A DNA stretch of 64,000 nucleotides, from positions 60,230-124,229 of the IMG/VR virus record IMGVR_UViG_3300037487_001184, one strand, 5' to 3'. A model generated the notes under the pieces. The model saw only the letters and a program-made list of their open reading frames with translations, made no database searches and was not told where the DNA came from. Numbering within the stretch: the first letter of the stretch is position 1; the number at the start of each line of letters is the position of its first letter. This DNA comes from a virus. The position numbers and the translations under genes are program-made. This document shows, in pieces, positions 50,658-59,599 of the stretch.

Positions 50658-51754
50658 TGCTCTTAAATGAAGTGGCGGAACAATATAATAAAACATATGG
50701 CGAGAACACCTGTGTTCCAGGTACTCAAATTCTTCCACACATAGATAGACTTCCAACTGGGATATTCTCTCTAGATTTTGCTTTGTGTGGCGGATTACCT
50801 ATGAATCAAATGGTCTGCTTTAGGGGTCCAGAATCTGGAGGTAAAACATCTACTGCTATTAGTACCGCTGCAAATGCAGCTAGAATGTGCTGGAGGTGTA
50901 TGAAAATTGAGTGTGAATGCTCGCAGCCCCCCCTTCATATGAAAACTCTCTGGTTGGATGTAGAGGGTTCCTTCGATAAACAATGGGCAACAGATTTAGG
51001 GTTAGATGAAGAAAGTTATGTCATTGCTACCGCTGAAGACTTGGAGCAGTATGTTGATATTGCTACGGCTGCTATACGCGCAGAGGATGTAGGATTGATA
51101 GTGGTAGATTCAGTAGCCGCGTTAGTGCCGTCTAAGATTATGGAAGGCTCATCCTACAGTAACTATATGGGTGTTAATCCTAGAGCAGTAAAGGATTTTG
51201 TCAGAAGGCTTAACCCGGTGCTTATTAGAGAGGGCTTCAAAGGGCACCCTGTCGTAGTGATACTTACAAATCAAGTCATGTTTCTAGTTGGAGAACTGTT
51301 CAAGAATCCAGAGAGTATGCCTGGAGGAGAAGCGTTAAAACACTTCACTTCTTTATGGGTAAGATTCTCTAAGAAGGCACTGACAGACTCTGAAAAGAAA
51401 CAGAGAGATGAGAGTAGAAAAGTCTCATTGGTGCAGAGACATTCTTTCACTGTAGAAAGACAAAAGGTTACAATTCTAGCTGGAGGTGGCGAATTTGTAA
51501 GGTGTAAAGAACCCATAAGAGATGAAGAGGGCAACATTGAATTTAGCAGAGGAGAACTATTAGAATACACAACTGTCATAAAACAAGCTAAAACCTATAA
51601 CCTTCTTTTACCAGAAGGGGCAAAGTGGCGAATTGGAAGCACAGTCGGTACACAGAAAGAGATAAAGGAGTTTTGGAGAGCTAACCCCGGTGCATACCTT
51701 ACGGCTCAGAGGGAAATAATAGAAAAAGCCAAACTGGAGATATTCCATGCCTGA
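50657..51754 (+). CDS. RecA/UvsX-like recombinase with Cys-rich insertion
   Basis: 365 residues. Walker A GPESGGKT at 57-64, Walker B strand LIVVDSVAAL, the L1/L2 region around MPGGEALKHFTSLWVRF, and the polymerisation motif at the N-terminus support a RecA-fold recombinase. An unusual CxxC-x4-CxC cluster (C78, C81, C86, C88) is inserted after the P-loop helix and may bind zinc. It should load on ssDNA to drive strand exchange; with the SSB, helicase and nucleases next to it, this is a full recombination-dependent replication set. Confidence 0.88.
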   Translation: MLLNEVAEQYNKTYGENTCVPGTQILPHIDRLPTGIFSLDFALCGGLPMNQMVCFRGPESGGKTSTAISTAANAARMCWRCMKIECECSQPPLHMKTLWLDVEGSFDKQWATDLGLDEESYVIATAEDLEQYVDIATAAIRAEDVGLIVVDSVAALVPSKIMEGSSYSNYMGVNPRAVKDFVRRLNPVLIREGFKGHPVVVILTNQVMFLVGELFKNPESMPGGEALKHFTSLWVRFSKKALTDSEKKQRDESRKVSLVQRHSFTVERQKVTILAGGGEFVRCKEPIRDEEGNIEFSRGELLEYTTVIKQAKTYNLLLPEGAKWRIGSTVGTQKEIKEFWRANPGAYLTAQREIIEKAKLEIFHA

Positions 51755-52211
51755 TGTTGTTTGTTCTACATGCTCTAAAATGTCTGATGTGGATAATAAA
51801 GACTGGAAGTTGATAGACCCAACATCTGCATACTTCTGCTCTAGCGACTGTCTTCTAAAAGCCATTTACAGAAACAAGCCAAGAGACAGGTTCTTATTTA
51901 ACATGCAGACTATCAGAACCGGTACCTATTACTCAAAAAAACTAAAAACATTCTTTATGTCTAAGTATGAAGAAACTGTAGCATTGTTTTTAGCGGCTCA
52001 CGATATATGGTATCAATATGAAGCTTATTGGTTCCCTATAGTTAAAACTATTTACATTCCAGATTTCTACCTTCCAGACTATGGGTGTTTTCTTGAGGTT
52101 AAAGGGGCTTATGGTATCGGTTCGAAAAACAAATTAGCTTTATTTAGAATAGCGTATCCAGATGAAACATTATTCACAATATCCTGGCACATGAGGCATA
52201 TGTTCTCATGA
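51747..52211 (+). CDS. PD-(D/E)XK nuclease with N-terminal zinc finger
   Basis: 154 residues. A Cys4-type finger at the start (CSTCSK ... FCSSDC). The nuclease core has MSKYEETVALFLAAH, then IPDFYLPDYGCFLEVKGAYG, giving the E...PD...ExK order (TnsA/VSR-like arrangement). Overlaps the recombinase gene by 8 bases. It could resolve branched DNA or process ends for packaging; substrate not known. Confidence 0.75.
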   Translation: MPDVVCSTCSKMSDVDNKDWKLIDPTSAYFCSSDCLLKAIYRNKPRDRFLFNMQTIRTGTYYSKKLKTFFMSKYEETVALFLAAHDIWYQYEAYWFPIVKTIYIPDFYLPDYGCFLEVKGAYGIGSKNKLALFRIAYPDETLFTISWHMRHMFS

Positions 52212-53059
52212 GTCTACTTACAGAACCAACCATGTTAAATGAACAGGAGCCTTCGTCTAACATACTTAGCATTAATACTGTACGTAATGTACAAAAGCTT
52301 CACTATCCAAGAGCCTCTAGTTTATATAGTGCGTGCATTAGGCAACTAGTCATTGGTACTGCTAAGAAACTAGAGAGAACCGAGATAGTGGGCTTTAGTA
52401 GACAACTCACCTTTGATATTGGTTCTGCGGTTCATAGTTGGATACAAAACAGTGATTCTTATTTTGGTGTTCAGCGAAGGGGAGTGTGGGAATGCACTGC
52501 TTGTGGAAAAGAGAGAATATTTGGAAAGCCCCCCACGCTACCGTGCAAGAGGTGCGGGGCAGATGTGGCGGCATCAAGATACAAGGAAGTCACTTTATTA
52601 ATGCACTCCCCTTATTGCCTAACAGGACATCCTGATTTGTTTATAGAACCTATAGAAGCGCCGGGAAAGATAAGAGTCGTAGAATTGAAAACTATGAACG
52701 GTGACAAGTTTTCAAAATTACTCACACCATTAGTCGAACATGTCTGGCAGATTCAAACATATATGTGGGCTTGTCATAAAATGGCGTTTGAGATGTCTGT
52801 GCGAATAGATGATAGCTGTGGCTACATTGCTTATATATCCAAAAAAGAGACGCAGGGTGAACTTCCTATCAAAGTGTTCCCAGTAATGAAAGACGAGCGC
52901 ATACTAACTGAGATAAAAACTAAATTAAGGTTATACGGAAATTCTATGAAAAGTAAGACCTTACCACCACCAGATCACGATTGCGAGAGAACCAAGTACA
53001 CTAGCTGGAAAGCTAGAAACTGCCCTTGCGTGAAATTTTGTATCCGGGCTAAAACTTGA
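52208..53059 (+). CDS. Cas4/RecB-family exonuclease with probable Fe-S cluster
   Basis: 283 residues. PD-(D/E)XK core: GSAVHSWIQ (His motif), LTGHPDLFIEP (D), RVVELKTMNG (ExK) and EHVWQIQTYMW (QxxxY). One Cys (SACIRQL) and a C-terminal trio (CPCVKFC) are spaced as in Cas4-type 4Fe-4S nucleases. An extra zinc ribbon (CTACGKE ... CKRCG) is inserted near the His motif. It overlaps the previous nuclease gene by 4 bases. It likely makes 3' or 5' tails for the recombinase. Confidence 0.82.
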   Translation: MSLLTEPTMLNEQEPSSNILSINTVRNVQKLHYPRASSLYSACIRQLVIGTAKKLERTEIVGFSRQLTFDIGSAVHSWIQNSDSYFGVQRRGVWECTACGKERIFGKPPTLPCKRCGADVAASRYKEVTLLMHSPYCLTGHPDLFIEPIEAPGKIRVVELKTMNGDKFSKLLTPLVEHVWQIQTYMWACHKMAFEMSVRIDDSCGYIAYISKKETQGELPIKVFPVMKDERILTEIKTKLRLYGNSMKSKTLPPPDHDCERTKYTSWKARNCPCVKFCIRAKT

Positions 53060-53084
53060 CAAACATAAAAAAGCATGGTATAAT
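53056..53084 (+). promoter_or_regulatory. Consensus sigma70 promoter
   Basis: TTGACA (53056-53061), 17-base spacer, TATAAT (53079-53084): perfect in all respects. The TGA stop of the Cas4-like gene is inside the -35 box. It drives the resolvase-like, AAA+ and following genes. Confidence 0.88.
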
Positions 53085-53120
53085 GACAACTAAGCTAGAG
53101 AATTACTTGAGGGAGGTTAG

Positions 53121-53495
53121 ATGAGCACTGCCAGATCCAGAATCAGCAAGGGTCGCGCGTTTCAAAAAAGTATTATGCTTTTGATAAAGCAGTGCTTCAA
53201 TCTAGACGATGACGATTTACGCAATCCAGTGGGTGCGGAGAATGGACCAGATGTAATCCTCAATAACAAAAAAACCCGTGACCTAGTAGGCTTGACTATA
53301 GAGTGTAAGAACCAGAAGAGTCTTTCAATCTGGAGCGCGTTAGAGCAGACTAAAGACAATCAGAAAAAGTATTATCCAGATACAACGCCAGCGTTAATAT
53401 TTCACCGATCACAGATGGGAAATAGGGATGTCTGGATAACTGTGCCGCTTACTCATTATCTTGAGTTAAGACAGAAGATTGACGTGGACTGTTAA
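53121..53495 (+). CDS. Small PD-(D/E)XK endonuclease (resolvase-like)
   Basis: 124 residues. The motif GAENGPDVILN then LTIECKNQKSLSIWSALEQ gives D...ExK followed by the Q helix, as in archaeal-type Hjc/restriction-like small nucleases. N-terminus is basic (ARSRISKGRAFQKSI) with a helix that could carry the first Glu/Asp or DNA contacts. A Holliday-junction or structure-specific role is plausible given the recombination genes. ATG follows GGGAGG. Confidence 0.75.
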   Translation: MSTARSRISKGRAFQKSIMLLIKQCFNLDDDDLRNPVGAENGPDVILNNKKTRDLVGLTIECKNQKSLSIWSALEQTKDNQKKYYPDTTPALIFHRSQMGNRDVWITVPLTHYLELRQKIDVDC

Positions 53496-53496
53496 T

Positions 53497-55065
53497 ATGG
53501 CTAATATTGTAGATTATCTTAGAGCCGGAAACCCGTGTTTGTTTTTACCATCTGCAGAGGAGATGTCTGTGGAGGAGACGGTGAAGACTGCACTTAAGGA
53601 ACTCGAAGATGAAGGCAAGGAGCCCACCGATTATGCAGTCTGGAGAGTTACAACAGGATTAAGGATATATGCAGCCGGGCATTATGACAGCTTACCCAAA
53701 ACAGGACCTAAAGACTTAATCCCGTCGCTGCAAGAGATTGAGAAGAGCATCACTCCTCTGGTAGCAATATTCTTCAATGTCAGGTTCCATCTTGATAGTC
53801 CGGCTGTTGTGCAGCAGATAGCAGACACTGTTAATAAAGTGCGTTCTACTTTTTCTGCAGTAATACTAGCCGGTCCATATATAGAACTCCCCCCGGAGCT
53901 TCACGACGTAGTGACCTTCTGTGATTTTCCCCTACCAACACAGAAGCAACTGGAACAACAGTTTACTACTCTAATTAAAGAGTATCTACCCGATTTAACC
54001 AACTTTCCAGCCTCTGCTCCTGAACGCAGAGCTAAAATAAAGAAGGCTGCTATGAACGCAGCCGGACTTACTGCATTAGCTGCCGAGAACGCGTTATCTC
54101 TATCCCTATCAATGACCGGAGGGGTAGATACAAACATAATCCAGCAGCAAAAAGAACAGGATATCCGAAAGAGCGATATCCTTGAATATATATCAACTTC
54201 AGAGTCAATATCCACACTTGGTGGGTTTAGAGCACTGAAGTCATGGCTACAACGAAGGAAGGCTGGGTTTACTGATGAGGCTAGAGAGTTTGGACTATCT
54301 TACCCTAAAGGAATTCTATTGGTAGGAGCCGGGGGAGTTGGTAAGACACTTTGTGGTAAAGTAGCAGCCGCTTATCTGGAGCTTCCATTATTACGGTTAG
54401 ATATGGGACGTGTGTATTCAGCTTATGTTGGGTCCAGTGAGGCGCGTATCAGAAGTGCTTTGAAGATAGCAGAGGCAGTTTCACCATGTCTCTTATTGGT
54501 CGATGAACTTGAAAAGGGTTTGGCTGGACTTCAGGGTTCAGGAACTTTTGATTCGGGTGTAACGGCTAGAGTTATAGCTACGCTTTTGACATGGAGGCAG
54601 GAGACAACGAAGCCAGTGTTCCTGGTAGGCACTGTGAACGATCCTTCTAAATTACCACCTATGGTATACCGACGCGGCAGGTTCGATGAGATATGGTCTG
54701 TAGGGCTTCCTGATGCGGAGGAGCGCGTAGAGATACTTGGCATACATCTTACTAAACGAAAACAAGACCCGGCTCTGTTTGATTTGGTTTTTCTTGCTAA
54801 CAGGAGCAATGGTTACACCGGGGCAGAACTTGAGTCTTGTATAGAAGATGCGATGTTTACAGCTTTCTCAGGTGGTAAGAGGTTAGAGACAGAGCATATC
54901 ATGTATTCCATTCAAAGCACTAAACCACAGTCTAACATAGACAATGAAGAGGCACAGCAACTAGCCGAGTGGATGCATCAACGCGCTAGATCAGTATCAA
55001 TGGTGTCAGATTACAATGTAATGCCGCTACGAAAGGGAGAAAAAGATGTTAAAAACAAAAAATAA
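53497..55065 (+). CDS. AAA+ ATPase (Ycf46/FtsH-like core)
   Basis: 522 residues from ATG 53497, chosen over an in-frame upstream ATG at 53479 because it follows the previous stop directly. The N-terminal 230 residues are a degenerate domain (LVAIFFNVRFHL, VVTFCDFPLP). The AAA+ core has Walker A GAGGVGKT (about 277-284), Walker B LLLVDELEKG, sensor 1 VGTVNDPSKLPP, and RRGRFDEIW with the arginine fingers. This is the Ycf46-like plan; the pairing of the two halves suggests membership there. Role in this phage unknown, perhaps a remodeller of replication or packaging complexes. Confidence 0.82.
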   Translation: MANIVDYLRAGNPCLFLPSAEEMSVEETVKTALKELEDEGKEPTDYAVWRVTTGLRIYAAGHYDSLPKTGPKDLIPSLQEIEKSITPLVAIFFNVRFHLDSPAVVQQIADTVNKVRSTFSAVILAGPYIELPPELHDVVTFCDFPLPTQKQLEQQFTTLIKEYLPDLTNFPASAPERRAKIKKAAMNAAGLTALAAENALSLSLSMTGGVDTNIIQQQKEQDIRKSDILEYISTSESISTLGGFRALKSWLQRRKAGFTDEAREFGLSYPKGILLVGAGGVGKTLCGKVAAAYLELPLLRLDMGRVYSAYVGSSEARIRSALKIAEAVSPCLLLVDELEKGLAGLQGSGTFDSGVTARVIATLLTWRQETTKPVFLVGTVNDPSKLPPMVYRRGRFDEIWSVGLPDAEERVEILGIHLTKRKQDPALFDLVFLANRSNGYTGAELESCIEDAMFTAFSGGKRLETEHIMYSIQSTKPQSNIDNEEAQQLAEWMHQRARSVSMVSDYNVMPLRKGEKDVKNKK

Positions 55066-55822
55066 AAACAATCAGCAGAGTTCCGGGGAGGTAGTGGGGG
55101 GTGAGGCTGCACTCAGAGCCGAGATAATCACCATAAAGGATTCCATAGAGTCCGGGTTCCTAGTGCTGGCTCGTGACCTACATGAAGTGTTTATGGCTAA
55201 AATGTTTGTAGGGTGGGGGTTCCCTACATACGAGTCCTATATCAAGACAGAACTTGATTTCTCTTATAGGAAAGCCAAGTTTCTTACAGATATATGGCAG
55301 AAAGTTGAGGAGCTTGGGCTTTCACACGATAAGATAACAAAAATGGGTTGGTCTAAGGCTGTAGAACTCATTAAGGTGCTTACACCAGATAATGCTGACC
55401 TTTGGCTCGAAAAAGCAGGGGGCTTGTCTCTAGCTAAGCTTGAGGCAGCAGTTAAAGATGAACTAAACCGCACAGGTAATGACACGAAGCCTAAAGTGAA
55501 TATCATGACGTTTAAACTTGATGCTGCCGACGCTGGTATAGTTGGTGATGCTCTCACAGAAGCGAAACGGATTCACGACACAGACAATGACGTTTTAGCG
55601 TTATCTCAGATATGTGGTGAGTGGCTTATATTCAAAGGCAAGACTCCGGTTAGAACTTCCATCGAAGACTACATAGTGTTCCTGGAAAGGTCATTTGGAG
55701 TGCGCCTTGGGGTTGTTAATGCAGCAGAACCAGTGCCTAAGAAGAAGATGGTGAAAAAAGAAGAGCCGGTGTTCGACGACCTAGATGATAAAAGTATAGA
55801 TGATTTGCTGAGTGACGATTAA
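55046..55822 (+). CDS. Hypothetical phage protein (DNA-binding-like)
   Basis: 258 residues. The segment GWGFPTYESYIKTELDFSYRKAKFLTDIW resembles helical modules in ParB/KorB-like and DUF phage regulators in which S-x-R-K-A-x-x-L packs as an HTH. The rest is helical with an acidic C-terminus (FDDLDDKSIDDLLSDD) like SSB tails. It overlaps the AAA+ gene by 20 bases and may be its partner. Function not established. Confidence 0.65.
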   Translation: MLKTKNKNNQQSSGEVVGGEAALRAEIITIKDSIESGFLVLARDLHEVFMAKMFVGWGFPTYESYIKTELDFSYRKAKFLTDIWQKVEELGLSHDKITKMGWSKAVELIKVLTPDNADLWLEKAGGLSLAKLEAAVKDELNRTGNDTKPKVNIMTFKLDAADAGIVGDALTEAKRIHDTDNDVLALSQICGEWLIFKGKTPVRTSIEDYIVFLERSFGVRLGVVNAAEPVPKKKMVKKEEPVFDDLDDKSIDDLLSDD

Positions 55823-56550
55823 TGCTTTCTGTCCAAGATTACCTAACTGGTTTATACAGAGCTGTGCTGCGCGCTGACCCAGCCGTGGCAAAGCTCTGTC
55901 TTGGGCATCTGTGGAAAACGCTGAAAAACACCGATTATATAAAATGGAAACTTCTACTTCTTTGTTGCAGTTCATCTTACCACAATTTAGATGAGGCGCG
56001 CGCGTTACTGAGCAGCGACAAGCTTACTGGTAAGATGGCACTGGAGCTTGCTTACAATCTGTGCATGTTACCAAAAACCAGGGATGCTTTTGCATTAGCA
56101 TGGTTTACAAAAAAGGCGGGTACAATTGTACCCTATGAAGTAGCGTATTTCAAGGAAGCTTTGTTTCAACGAAATCCCCTAGAAGCACTTCCTTTTATTG
56201 GCAAGGGTCCAGTGCTTGGTCACGATGTAATCCTTTTCAAAGCCGCCTTGTTCCTACTGGAGAATAGGATACCAGTGGAGACACACTTTGTTGAGACCCC
56301 TGCGGTAGAGGCGGCTAAGATACTCCCATCATGGGCTACAGCGAAATTGGAGGATGTAGATATTGGTGATAATGCTGTTAATGAAGCATACTTTAATCTA
56401 TTTATAAGTGAGTATACTTACAATGTAGAGATAATAGAGCCTACAATACTACGATTAAAGACAACAGACAACTTACTTTGGACACAATACATGGCAACTA
56501 TATGTAATAGAGCTAACATGAGTCTGGAGGAGCTATGCAAACTAACATGA
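55822..56550 (+). CDS. Hypothetical helical-repeat protein
   Basis: 242 residues, helical throughout with repeated Leu/Ala (LDEARALLSSDKLTGKMALELAYNLCML, FKAALFLLEN), suggesting alpha-solenoid/TPR-like packing. No catalytic motifs. Start overlaps the previous stop (TAATG). It might be an adaptor in the replication complex; not recognised. Confidence 0.65.
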   Translation: MLSVQDYLTGLYRAVLRADPAVAKLCLGHLWKTLKNTDYIKWKLLLLCCSSSYHNLDEARALLSSDKLTGKMALELAYNLCMLPKTRDAFALAWFTKKAGTIVPYEVAYFKEALFQRNPLEALPFIGKGPVLGHDVILFKAALFLLENRIPVETHFVETPAVEAAKILPSWATAKLEDVDIGDNAVNEAYFNLFISEYTYNVEIIEPTILRLKTTDNLLWTQYMATICNRANMSLEELCKLT

Positions 56551-56777
56551 TTAAGAGACAGAGATGGTTTGGAGTGAGAGAAGAGGCTAAGGGTGTCAAG
56601 CTAGCTGGAACTGTGGAAGACTGGCTTGAAGTGAATAAAGATGATTTGGTGTATTGTGAGTCCCTTGGCGCAACCATTCACAAACGACATTGCACAAAGC
56701 ACGTATCTAAGCATGATAACGAGTATAAAGAGCGCAGAGTACTTACCTATTGTAAGAGTTGTCCAATATCCTCTTGA
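56535..56777 (+). CDS. Small Cys/His-rich protein
   Basis: 80 residues from ATG 56535 behind GGAGGA. Cys/His pattern YCESLGATIHKRHCTKHV ... YCKSCP suggests a zinc-binding fold with a CxxC end. It overlaps the upstream gene by 16 bases. Its TGA lies within the -35 box of the next promoter. Function unknown. Confidence 0.65.
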   Translation: MQTNMIKRQRWFGVREEAKGVKLAGTVEDWLEVNKDDLVYCESLGATIHKRHCTKHVSKHDNEYKERRVLTYCKSCPISS

Positions 56778-56802
56778 CAAATGGCTGATAATGTGATTAA
56801 AA
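56774..56802 (+). promoter_or_regulatory. Promoter of the terminase genes
   Basis: TTGACA (56774-56779), 17-base spacer, TTAAAA (56797-56802). The -10 is weaker than at 53056. A stop codon lies inside the -35 box, as at 53056. Confidence 0.5.
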
Positions 56803-56823
56803 GGCGACAGAGGTGATTAACTA

Positions 56824-57543
56824 ATGGAAATAGAAGAAGTTCTTGAAAATAAAGAACTCATGTCAAATATCACGACTGTTGCTAAGGAAAGCACTATAAT
56901 TGGACGGTGGCTTCATGAAATACCAGACCATCTTCTAGCGGAGATATATCTAGACATGAGAGAGGGTGCCACATTTATTGAAATAATAGATAAGGTCCAA
57001 AAAGATTGGAGAATACTGTTTGACAGAAACTCCAGGTCTCTTATGGGTGACCTTGCAAACTTTAAGATGAAGGCACTTAATGATATCGCGCTTGTTGAAG
57101 CACAGTTAAAGAATGGTGAGCCTGGGGCACGCGAGATTAAAGATAAGCTTGAGAACCTGTCGGCAAGGATAGATGCTATGGGTAGATTAGGCTGGCTCGC
57201 AGATGTGCAGACAGCAAGGGTAGAGAAGTTTATAGCTATGGAAGATGTTGAAGGGAAGCCGCTTATAATCCTGAACGATACGATTAGGCAACTAAGCTCA
57301 ATCCTGGAAAAATATATCAAACTTGAGAATGATGTAGGTACAAGCAGAATTACATTCTCTGCAACAGGACAACCGTTAAAAGCATTCGCATTCGAAGCAC
57401 AAGATGATACAGATAAAATAATCTCAGCCACACGTAGACTTCTGGCTTTAACTGAAGAACGTGGGTTAGCAAACATAAAAGACGAAGCGATTGATGTGCC
57501 TGTCATTGAGGCTTCCTCACAGAAGGTAGTAGTCAATGCATAA
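56824..57543 (+). CDS. Possible small terminase subunit
   Basis: 239 residues, mostly helical. It directly precedes and overlaps the large terminase gene (8 bases), the usual position for the DNA-recognition subunit. N-terminal region (LAEIYLDMREGATFIEIIDKV) could hold an HTH; residues 90-180 are long helices suitable for ring assembly. No recognised signature, so the call depends on position. Confidence 0.5.
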   Translation: MEIEEVLENKELMSNITTVAKESTIIGRWLHEIPDHLLAEIYLDMREGATFIEIIDKVQKDWRILFDRNSRSLMGDLANFKMKALNDIALVEAQLKNGEPGAREIKDKLENLSARIDAMGRLGWLADVQTARVEKFIAMEDVEGKPLIILNDTIRQLSSILEKYIKLENDVGTSRITFSATGQPLKAFAFEAQDDTDKIISATRRLLALTEERGLANIKDEAIDVPVIEASSQKVVVNA

Positions 57544-59530
57544 GTACATAGAAATAGGAGAAGCACTAGAGGCAGTGCAGCAAATAAGTAAAGATATAGG
57601 ACTTACCAAACAATCAACCGGGTTCTTCGAAGACCTTGTTCTGTCATGTCACATGACAGAGAAAGATGGGCAATTACTGTTAGATAAACATCTGTTCAGT
57701 TTATACTGCGAAAACTATATGAAGACCATGTTATCTAAAGACATGGACCAAATGACAGCCATACGAGGATATAAGAAGCAGCCGGTAGATATCGAAGAGT
57801 TCTTAGAGTCTAAAGAATATATGAACCAAAGAGGTCATCTTAGACCAGTGATAAAATATGAACTGGATAGACTCTTTTCTAACAGAGATAAATATCTTGA
57901 GGTAATTCTTTCGGGTGGAATAGGGATTGGGAAAAGCTTCTTCTCTGAAATGGCATTATCCTATTTGGTGTATCTAAACTCTTGCCTAACAAATATGCAA
58001 GCAGAATATGATTTAGCCCCAGGTTCTACCATCTACTTCATTCTACAGTCTGTATCTATGACATCGGCTAAACGAGTCCTCTTCGACCAGATGATGGGGC
58101 GCATGTCACAAACACATTACTTTACAAGGGTGTTCCCCTTCGATAAAAAAGTTCGCTCTATGTTGAAATTCCCGAACGGATTGTATGTAACCCCGGTCAG
58201 TAGTACTGAAATGTCAGCGATTGGGTTGAATGTGTTTGCAGGTGTGATTTCGGAAGCTAACTTCTTCCAAGTAATAGCAGATAGTAAGTTAAGTAAATCT
58301 GCTGATGGAACATATGACCAAGCGGAACAGAATTATGGCACTATTATGCAGAGAATGCGTTCCAGGTTTGATAAAATGGGTAAAATGCCTGGAATGATGA
58401 TATTAGACTCTTCCGCACGGTACCCAGGCGACTTCCTAGATAGAAAGATGGAAGAAGCGAAGACAGACCCTAGTATATTCGTCATGAAGTATGCACAATG
58501 GGAAGCATTACCTGCGGATAGGATGAGCACAGAGAAATTCCTTGTTGAAATCGGGAATCATGAACGAAGTTCTAGAATTCTACCGAAATATGAGATGGCA
58601 TTCGAAGGGTCCGAAGTTATTGAAGTGCCGATGAACTACTTCCGTGACTTTCAACGAAATTGTGAAGCTGCACTCCGAGACTTTGCTGGTATTGTGCTCG
58701 GTGTTGAAGGTGCCTTCATGAAGAACAAGGAAGCAGTAGTTGATGCTGTTCGCGCGCACGCGGCTGTGTATGATAATAAGCAACTATTCACAATGGATGA
58801 CATTATCATAGATGCTGAGCTAGATTGGGGTTCTCCACACTGGGCGATGCTTATAAACCAGGACTATTTAAAGGAACCATCGTTCGACGCTGGCGCTACA
58901 TTTGCGCTGCACGCTGATATTGGTATCACACACGATAGTACTGGTCTTGTAGTGGGGCATATCCAAGATTATGTGAATCTGCCATCAACCAGTAGATACA
59001 ACGGCAAACTAGACACATTTGTAGAGTTAACCGATTTACTCGCACCAGTATTTTGTATAGATGGGATTATCCGTATTCGCCCACCACATGGCGGCGAAGT
59101 TCACATGGATCTGCTAAGAGGATTCATTTTCTACATCTGTCAGGTTCTTAATATAAAGTTTGGTACGTTTGATAGATTCTCTTCGGTGCAGTTTATACAA
59201 GGGTTGAGGCGATTAAAAGTAAGGAGTGGGTTAGTATCGACAGTAACAACGACACAACCATACAACGAACTTAAATCTGCCTATATTGAACACCGAATCA
59301 TACATCCCAGTCACAAAGTATATGTAGAGGAGCTACTTGGGTTGCAGTTCGAGCCTAAGAAGAACAGGATTGACCATTTACCCGGTGCTGGAAAAGACTG
59401 CGCTGATGCTATGGCTTCTGTTGTACACATACTTACAAACAAAGTGGCGAACTACAGCAGAAAGCACGAGGAAATCAAACAAGTAAAGCGGTACCAAAAG
59501 TTAGGGATTCGGAAATTGAGGTTCAGATAA
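57536..59530 (+). CDS. terL: Terminase large subunit
   Basis: 664 residues. ATPase domain: Walker A GGIGIGKS at 127-134, with a VISEAN (Walker B-like, Glu) near 240 and coupling motif LDSSARYPG. Nuclease domain: LHADIGITHDSTGLVVGH about 445-465 gives the first metal Asp of the RNase H-like fold; KFGTFDRFSS and AGKDCADAMA near the end give the second and third. This motor drives DNA into the prohead. It lies on the opposite strand to, and far from, the head genes; no portal gene is visible nearby. Confidence 0.88.
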   Translation: MHKYIEIGEALEAVQQISKDIGLTKQSTGFFEDLVLSCHMTEKDGQLLLDKHLFSLYCENYMKTMLSKDMDQMTAIRGYKKQPVDIEEFLESKEYMNQRGHLRPVIKYELDRLFSNRDKYLEVILSGGIGIGKSFFSEMALSYLVYLNSCLTNMQAEYDLAPGSTIYFILQSVSMTSAKRVLFDQMMGRMSQTHYFTRVFPFDKKVRSMLKFPNGLYVTPVSSTEMSAIGLNVFAGVISEANFFQVIADSKLSKSADGTYDQAEQNYGTIMQRMRSRFDKMGKMPGMMILDSSARYPGDFLDRKMEEAKTDPSIFVMKYAQWEALPADRMSTEKFLVEIGNHERSSRILPKYEMAFEGSEVIEVPMNYFRDFQRNCEAALRDFAGIVLGVEGAFMKNKEAVVDAVRAHAAVYDNKQLFTMDDIIIDAELDWGSPHWAMLINQDYLKEPSFDAGATFALHADIGITHDSTGLVVGHIQDYVNLPSTSRYNGKLDTFVELTDLLAPVFCIDGIIRIRPPHGGEVHMDLLRGFIFYICQVLNIKFGTFDRFSSVQFIQGLRRLKVRSGLVSTVTTTQPYNELKSAYIEHRIIHPSHKVYVEELLGLQFEPKKNRIDHLPGAGKDCADAMASVVHILTNKVANYSRKHEEIKQVKRYQKLGIRKLRFR

Positions 59531-59538
59531 AAAATTTG

Positions 59539-59599
59539 GGGTATCAAACACAGCCCAAACCTTCTCCTCCCGACCTGGGGCACCTAAGTTATGATACCC
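59539..59599 (+). other. Long-loop hairpin after terminase gene
   Basis: GGGTATCA (59539-59546) pairs perfectly with TGATACCC (59592-59599) over a 45-base loop that holds shorter GCCC/GGGC pairing. The next bases are pyrimidine-rich (TACTTTCTCTTTT). It could be a weak terminator or a packaging-related site. Confidence 0.35.

Noticed and set aside
56913-57566. 217-codon minus-strand frame opposite the terminase-small-like gene
   Set aside because: Ser-rich antisense artefact of a helical, Lys/Glu/Leu-rich gene on the plus strand; no start context.
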